64,000 nt of DNA, taken from positions 5,867,501 to 5,931,500 of the forward strand of contig JAVHKY010000054.1 of assembly GCA_035079385.1 (NCBI GenBank), given 5' to 3'. Positions within the stretch are counted from its first letter, which is position 1. Each line of letters opens with the position of its first letter. The DNA comes from Aspidiotus rigidus. Its lineage: Eukaryota > Arthropoda > Insecta > Hemiptera > Diaspididae. Below the pieces are notes generated by a model that was given only the letters and a program-made list of their open reading frames with translations, made no database searches and had not been told where the DNA came from. The position numbers and the translations under genes are program-made. This document shows, one piece after another, positions 57,925 through 64,000 of this stretch.

Positions 57925-60900
57925 ATTTACCAAGTTACGCTTCAGGCAGGCATTCAGTAATACAATGAATTTAGCAGCAATTGCAGGAATCATCTTCATT
58001 TCACTTTCAAGACATATGTAATTGTAATTTTATATTGATAATTACAGCTTTGAGAATCTTGATGGTGGCGAAGACCATTGAATATTATGTCTTATTTATT
58101 TTATTTTTTCACGTCCACTCGTCAATTTCCTTTTGAGTAGATTTAAATCAAAACCATCACTTTTTCGTCTGCTGATGTCACCACTCGCGCTCGTTATTGT
58201 TGAAACTTTCCTAAGTATCTCAATCATGAGGGTCGATTGCATTGATTGTAAACAAATCAACATAAGGGTATAGGCAAGAGTAAACTTTAGTTCTATATGG
58301 AACGATAAAAGGTAGGGAAAAATGTTATTAGTAAATTAGAATCGAATAAGCACTGTTTTTGGTACATAGTAGCGCACGTAGATGGATTGTATACTTTGAT
58401 TTACAGTACGGAACACTGGGACCACGTGCTTCAAACATTTGATCAACAGACACAATAGATTACCGTATCTCCAATCGACCATATGTCTGAAGAGAGTGGC
58501 CCGGACGTATCGTACTCGGAATAATATATTTGTACACACAGTGCATACGCACCCAGGTCCTTTATACCTTCTGCTGTAACAAGGTATACAAATAATCAAA
58601 ATTATACCGTCGAATTTTATTTCGTTTCGCGAGCACACGAGCTTCGAAGAAGCCTGTTGCCGTATCAAGTCAGCTGTTTGTCGAATTACGCGTGTATAAA
58701 AGTTTCAATGAAAACGACAATTACGTGGAGAGCGAGAAGGACGATCCCAGCCGCAGACGTAAATCCCGAAGAGAGTTGACCTTCATAAATTATTTAGACG
58801 GAACTCGCTCCTACTTTTTATTCCTTTTCCGAAGACATAATGAACGAATAAATAAGTGAAAATTCAACGTGAAAACCTTTTTTTAAATATCCTAATGGAC
58901 GTTTTCCGGAGAAGAATGAAGGAAAAATTCATTTTTAATGAAGTCGAGCCGTGTTGCGGCTTTTTCAAATGCAACTCGTCGCGTCTATTCGTAGACCTGT
59001 TCACTCGCTTACCGGGCGCTGTAGGCCTGCATGAACAGCGAATATAGTTTTTTTTTTCTCGTGGGACGGTTTTAATTTTCTCTTCCTCTCTCTTTCACAT
59101 CTAGACACACATGCTCACTCGTTTTGTTTACCTTCTTTTCTTTTTTACACTACCTTTTTTTTCTCTGTTTTGGTCTCTCTCGTCTCTTCCAGCTCCGTAG
59201 TTTTTCCGCAGTCTAATTACGTCGTTCTAATGCCATACAAGAGATTCCCACGTGATGTACCTGCTCGTATCATCCAGCATGATAGTAATTTTAATTGTTA
59301 TATTCGCTTCGACGTCGTCGGCCACTGAGTAAATGTCAGGTTACGTTACCTTTTTTTTCTCCCCCTCTCTCTATCGCACCTGCTTTTTTGCTCGCGATGG
59401 CGAATATATGTTCGCTGGTTTTAACTCCCTGTAAAGTCTGTAGTACGTCTTGTTTCAGCTATATGTAGTGGTTTCGCGACACAACAACTGCGACAATCAA
59501 CAGATTTGTCGGTATTACGAATAAAAATCACGTGTACATTATGCACATAGCGTACTGTACATTTTAGTGTACAACAGATTGTATTGCGTTTGTAAACGTA
59601 TACCCCAATGCTGGTCGACTACTCGGAGAGCAGAAATGAACGTCACCAGCATCTAGCACCTGGTGTACGCGCGAGAGTTCGCCGTGTTAACCCTCTATTA
59701 AAACTGAAATACTCATTAACGAGACGAGACAACAGCTTGCGAGCAAACCGTTTAACTGTTTACAATAAATTTACGGTTAACTGTTTTGATGCTTTTAATA
59801 ACTGCGACAATTATAAGTTTTAAGGTGCGGCACTGTATGTAGCGCCGGGCTATATCCTATATTGTGTATAGCGTATTAAGTCTATACCAAGTTTATAACG
59901 ATTATGCGAAAATCAAATCGTTTTAATGAACAGCGACCATTATATGAACCGTACCGTCCTTGGTGTTGTATCGTTAAAACGACGATAATTTCGCTAATTC
60001 CGATTGCACGGTAATACATTTTTATCAACACTCGATTACTCGTATAGCACTTGATCTAAAATTATGTAATGTCTGATCGTTAAGCTCAATGACGAAACCT
60101 TATACGCGGTAGTTCGCCGATTGCCGATGTGCCGATAGTCGTAAATGACCTGCATTTAATACACTAATGTTTACAGGTAGGGGCAAATGCCTTTAGGAGG
60201 AGAACTTGCGCTCAATTCCCTTGGTGTACGGTAACGTAAAGTTGTTAATTCTTGTAACGACTTTTGAGTGTGAAGTAGAATGGTGAAAATCTTTCTCTCT
60301 ACCTACCCTAATGAAGACTGGAACGTGGATAGCCAATACTCCTCGAGCCATTCGCGAGTACTAGAAAGAGCTATTTCAGTATGTGATAAAAACCTTCCAA
60401 CAGATGATTCGCGATACATTCAAACATAAGACGAGAACTAATGAGAAAAAATTTTGAATTAGAAAATGTACATTGAAAATAACCGACGACTTGTTAATCG
60501 TGAGATAAACTATTCTAAATTTCTATAATTTTCTACGTTTTTTTCCCCCTTCACTCAACATAACAACTGCTCTTGTATGAGGTAGTAGTTCTAAATTATC
60601 CTAATGTCTTAAAATTGGTGTTATCAAATAATACCTTTTTATTTTCTCTTAATTTTGTTTAAATAACAGTGGGAGTATGGGGAGGGACTTATAGATTTAA
60701 TGTTACATGTATAATTCGTAAGAAGAAAACTTGAAGATGCAAAAAATATTAGATGGTCGTTTTTTTTTCAATTCCCTTTAATGATAAGCCATAATTAAAT
60801 GATGTCCGACTTTTTCTCATATCACTTTCTCATGATAATTTTGGACGTGCATTTCTATGAGTCACAATCTCCAGATATAGCAATTCACTTACAAAGTCTC

Positions 60901-62260
60901 TCTATCCTACTTGTATATGGGAACAAATATTTAGCACACTGAAGGACATTTGAGCACTAGGCAACCGAACATTGATAAAGGACCAAGAAGCAATATTTGG
61001 TGTGAAACACACACTAAAATACTGCACAATATATTACAAATCATGCACACTAATTACTACCTTACACGCACACCAACTATTGCCCGTAGGCCGGGTATCA
61101 CCTTTACTCAGTTATGTGCATATCTGATTACCAGAGGTAAATAGAATACCGGTACGTTCAATAATTTTAAGGAGCAGGAATACGGGATATGGACCATCAA
61201 AATTAATTCTCTGGATTTGAGCTCTTCATCCTGTTCCTCTCCATATTTCCTCAAACATAACGGATGCAAACATGAACTCGGAATGAAAATTCGTTCAAAG
61301 TTAGTCGAAGTGTCAGAAAACACAAAAGTCATTCCGTTGGGGCAGAAAATAAGAATATTCCTTGTTAGTTCCTAGATAGATTCTCCAGAGATATAATTCT
61401 TGTTAGAACATAAAAATTGAATTATTCCACACGTTAATACCAAGTTTCAATTCCATAGCCCTTCCTTATCTTTTTTTTACATACGCATTTCTGCCTTGAG
61501 GCTTAATGCTCTCCCGCATGAATCGAGGCGCTGATTATCAGCGGCATCTATCAATGCGTAACGGAACTGTCACATGCAGCCCTTTTTGTTGGCTGCTTGG
61601 GGTCCCCTTCACCGACAGTGTTAATCAGAGAGCTTCTTGTATAGTTTTGCAGTTTTTGTTGACGCTTCATAATATTATGATGATCAATATTTAAGAATAC
61701 CTAATCAATATATCAATTATATTTCCTGCCATTATATGGAGCTCTATCAGATAATATACTATTTCCCCCTCCTCCAATGTATAGCTCGGAACTCAAGATT
61801 TTTCCAAGTCCCATATTATTCCGAACGACGCCCAGCCTTTCCTCCCAAATGACCCCTCTCTTCCATAAAACAGGCTCCCTGTTGAAAGAAGTCGTACTAG
61901 TTACAATAACTCTTTTCACTCTTTTTCAATTGGAGACTAGAAGAAAACAACCAAAAAATTTTCTGGCAGAGCCAAATAAATAAAGATCATGTTTCATGTC
62001 ACTTGTCGACTTGCACAGTATGTTAGTCTGACTAGCTTTAAAATAAGAGGTCTATGGTAGGGAAAGTAAAACACAAAACGCGTTGACCGTCTTTGTCCAG
62101 TATACGTCTAGTTTAGAGCTAGTATATAAAGTTAGTCTAGTATGAAGCAAGCCCAGTATACAATGTCAAATAGTATAGCTCAGCTAGTATATTAGGCTAG
62201 TATAATGTACACTAGGGCTAGTATAATGAAGCCTAGTCTAGTATACTAAGCTAGTACTAA
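57925..62260. other. Non-coding, mostly unique-looking sequence
   Basis: No supported gene. CpG is not depleted at 58.3-60.2 kb, where the 110-codon minus frame at 58336-58668 is Cys-rich but shows no domain pattern I can assign. Near 61.77-61.89 kb is a copy of the dispersed TATAGCTCGGA...CCATAAAACAGG repeat also seen near 36.36-36.5 kb. At 62.05-62.26 kb, CTAGTATA words repeat degenerately. Confidence 0.45.
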
Positions 62261-62267
62261 GCTAGTA

Positions 62268-62400
62268 TTGCACGCACGCACGCACGCGCACGCAAATTTC
62301 GAAATTAGGGTAGGGCTCAGAGAAAAAATTCTAAGTCCCAACGTCATCTGCACGCACGCACGCACGCTTACACGCACGCGCACGCAAATTTTGAAATTCA
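62268..62400. repeat. CACG microsatellite phrase duplicated
   Basis: A (GCAC)n run followed by GCGCACGCAAATTTCGAAATT near 62268-62306 recurs near 62350-62397 with a TTACACG interruption. Both copies are followed by AGGG or AGGCC and AGAG words. The frame at 62268-62477 reads through this and is not supported. Confidence 0.7.
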
Positions 62401-62841
62401 GGCCAGAGCAAAGAAATGAAACATGTCAAAAATGCGGCCGACCATTGAAGGCAAAAAAAGCCCTACTTATTCAGTAGGAGATAAGTCCGGTTTTCCTTCC
62501 TGAAAGAAATTTTTATTATGATCTATGCTTCTAATAATTACCGTGTCATGTTTTCAATTGGTGTTATCTGCATTGTCTGATGTTCATTTGTTTTTTCAAT
62601 TATTCATTAGTAATATTTAATGTGCAAAATTTTTTTCCAGAGTTACTTGCATTAAATATTGTTGCATGTATTTTCCTATTGCTTTTTTCACTTACTTCAG
62701 TGTTACAATGTTCTCATTTATTGTGCATTTATTTCCCACCCCTTGTATATTACAGTTGAAATCCATAAAAATAGTTTCCTTGAATGATTTCAGTTATAAC
62801 AAGTTTATACTACACTAATTTCTATCGCTTGTACAATTGGT

Positions 62842-63170
62842 TTGCTTGTAGGCCTACAATTGGTCTGCTAGTACAATTGATCTGCTTGTACAATTGGTTG
62901 CTTGTACAGTTGGTTTGCTTGCACAATTGGTATGCTTATACAATTGGTTTGCTTGCACAATATGATTCGCCTGTACAATTGGTTTACTTGTATAATTGGA
63001 CTGCTTCTACTAGTGGTTCGTTTGCACAATTGATTTGCCTGTACGATTGGTTTGCTGGCACAATTGATTCGCCTGTCCAATTGGTTTCCTTGTATAATTG
63101 GTCTGCTTCTACTATTGGTTTGTTTGCACAACTGATTTGCCTGTACAATTGGTTTGCTTGCACAATTGAT
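62842..63170. repeat. 17 bp minisatellite with higher-order structure
   Basis: About 19 units of a 17 bp sequence close to TTTGCTTGTACAATTGG. In the second half, variant units recur as a block: an ACTGCTTCTACTAGTGG-type unit reappears about 102 bp later (six units), followed by the same variant order. Frames open on both strands (62784-63173 and 62868-63131) are by-products of three-unit (51 bp) periodicity. Confidence 0.85.
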
Positions 63171-63174
63171 TGAT

Positions 63175-63334
63175 TGATTTTATTTTGAGATTGTTTTTAT
63201 TTTGAAGTGGTGCCGACAACAGTCCATGGACCAATCACCACCGACACCACCTTTACATACTTGAAATACTTAAGCACTAAGAATAATAGTAATTCTAATA
63301 ATTATTATTAAAAAAAAAAAAAAAAAAAAAAAAA
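63175..63334 (+). mobile_element. Retroposon 3' tail with poly(A)
   Basis: A short stretch containing GACAACAGTCCATGGACC and ACCACCGACACCACC is followed by an AATAAT-rich segment and an A-run at 63311-63334. This is the form of a LINE or SINE 3' end. No protein remnant is adjacent, so the family is unassigned; the 17 bp array may be part of its 3' region. Confidence 0.5.
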
Positions 63335-63339
63335 TGGCA

Positions 63340-64000
63340 TATTTCATGTCTTTGCTCTGACCCCCACCCTTATTTCAAAACTTGCGTGCGTTTGTCCATC
63401 CGTGCAAATAACCTTGTCCAATATATGTATCAAGTATTTAATCTATCTATCGATTTATTTGTTGATTACTGAGATTTATATAACAATCAACGCTTTGATC
63501 ATAAATGTATAAACTGATCTTTCAGCCTATTTATCGTGACAAGATAGTAGCTGAGATATAGATAATATCACTACGTCTGGCGTCTCTCTGTAGAACTTGG
63601 GGTAGCTGCGCAGGAGTAGAACCTCCCGCTACTCCCGCAAGCTCTAGAACGGAACATTAGTGTGTATGTCTTATCCTCTTACAACAAAAGATCGGTAAGT
63701 ATTATGTTAGTAATATATGTAAGAACGCTTTACCGGTCTCACGAATTTTCGTGTTGGTAGCGTTGCATTGATACTCGCAGCCAGGTTCCGTAGCTGCATC
63801 TGTTATAAGGTAGATAATAGTAGTACATAGTTGTCAATTGATTTCACGTTTTTTACGTGTGTTGAGGTATCGGAAAAACGGAATGCCGGAAAGACTTAGA
63901 GCACCGGTAAACAATCAGCCGATATTCTTACATACCGTATTCCCTCGAAAACAAGACGCGCTTGAATGCAAGACGCAGCGTAAATTTGACACTTCGTTTT
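63340..64000. other. Non-coding; repeat end cut by window edge
   Basis: From about 63940 the phrase ACCGTATTCCCTCGAAAACA and two AAGACGC words suggest the start of another motif-repeating element that runs out of the window. The rest is unremarkable. Confidence 0.35.

Noticed and set aside
62784..63173. 129-codon frame repeating YNWFACTIG-like units
   Set aside because: By-product of the 17 bp minisatellite, open on both strands.

Overview
This window is eukaryotic nuclear DNA, AT-rich and dominated by non-coding and repeat sequence. An arthropod, most likely an insect, is suggested by a C2H2 zinc-finger exon of the Scratch (Snail superfamily) type, Jockey-like and I-like LINE remnants, a Penelope-like element, a FLYWCH/MULE transposon derivative and many short hAT-like elements. 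I cannot name the species. A hemipteran is plausible but not proven.

Layout. Positions 1-2033 are non-coding, probably the intron before the scratch coding exon at 2034-3037 (+). That exon is the only host gene I identify with confidence; its first exon, expected to carry the SNAG end, lies outside the window. From about 3.6 to 23.9 kb the sequence is non-coding, with a duplicated ~450 bp repeat, inverted-repeat elements and a 102 bp tandem repeat. A 1.4 kb foldback palindrome follows at 24.0-25.4 kb. A fragment of mitochondrial origin lies at 27.2-27.9 kb. At 31.7-31.9 kb there is a near-perfect palindrome bounded by 13 bp direct repeats, with a hammerhead-ribozyme-like core in each arm. Several hAT-like elements lie at 33.6-36.1 kb.

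The region 40.7-57.7 kb is dense in mobile elements. A Penelope-like element (40710-44090) has inverted terminal copies that carry degraded hammerhead motifs. An element at 45301-46237 is packed with GTCGAC-type motifs. A Jockey-like LINE (46.8-48.3 kb) and the 3' end of an I-like LINE (49.7-50.2 kb) follow. Two hAT-like elements with exact 8 bp target-site duplications contain motif arrays. A 1131 bp MULE derivative has a 9 bp target-site duplication and still encodes a FLYWCH zinc-finger protein. The last 6 kb are mostly non-coding, with minisatellites and a retroposon tail.

Two themes stand out. Ribozyme-like cores with self-complementary stem III occur at two separate Penelope-type loci. 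Several unrelated non-autonomous DNA elements are filled with reiterated copies of a short motif. Most long open frames here are by-products of repeats whose period is a multiple of three.
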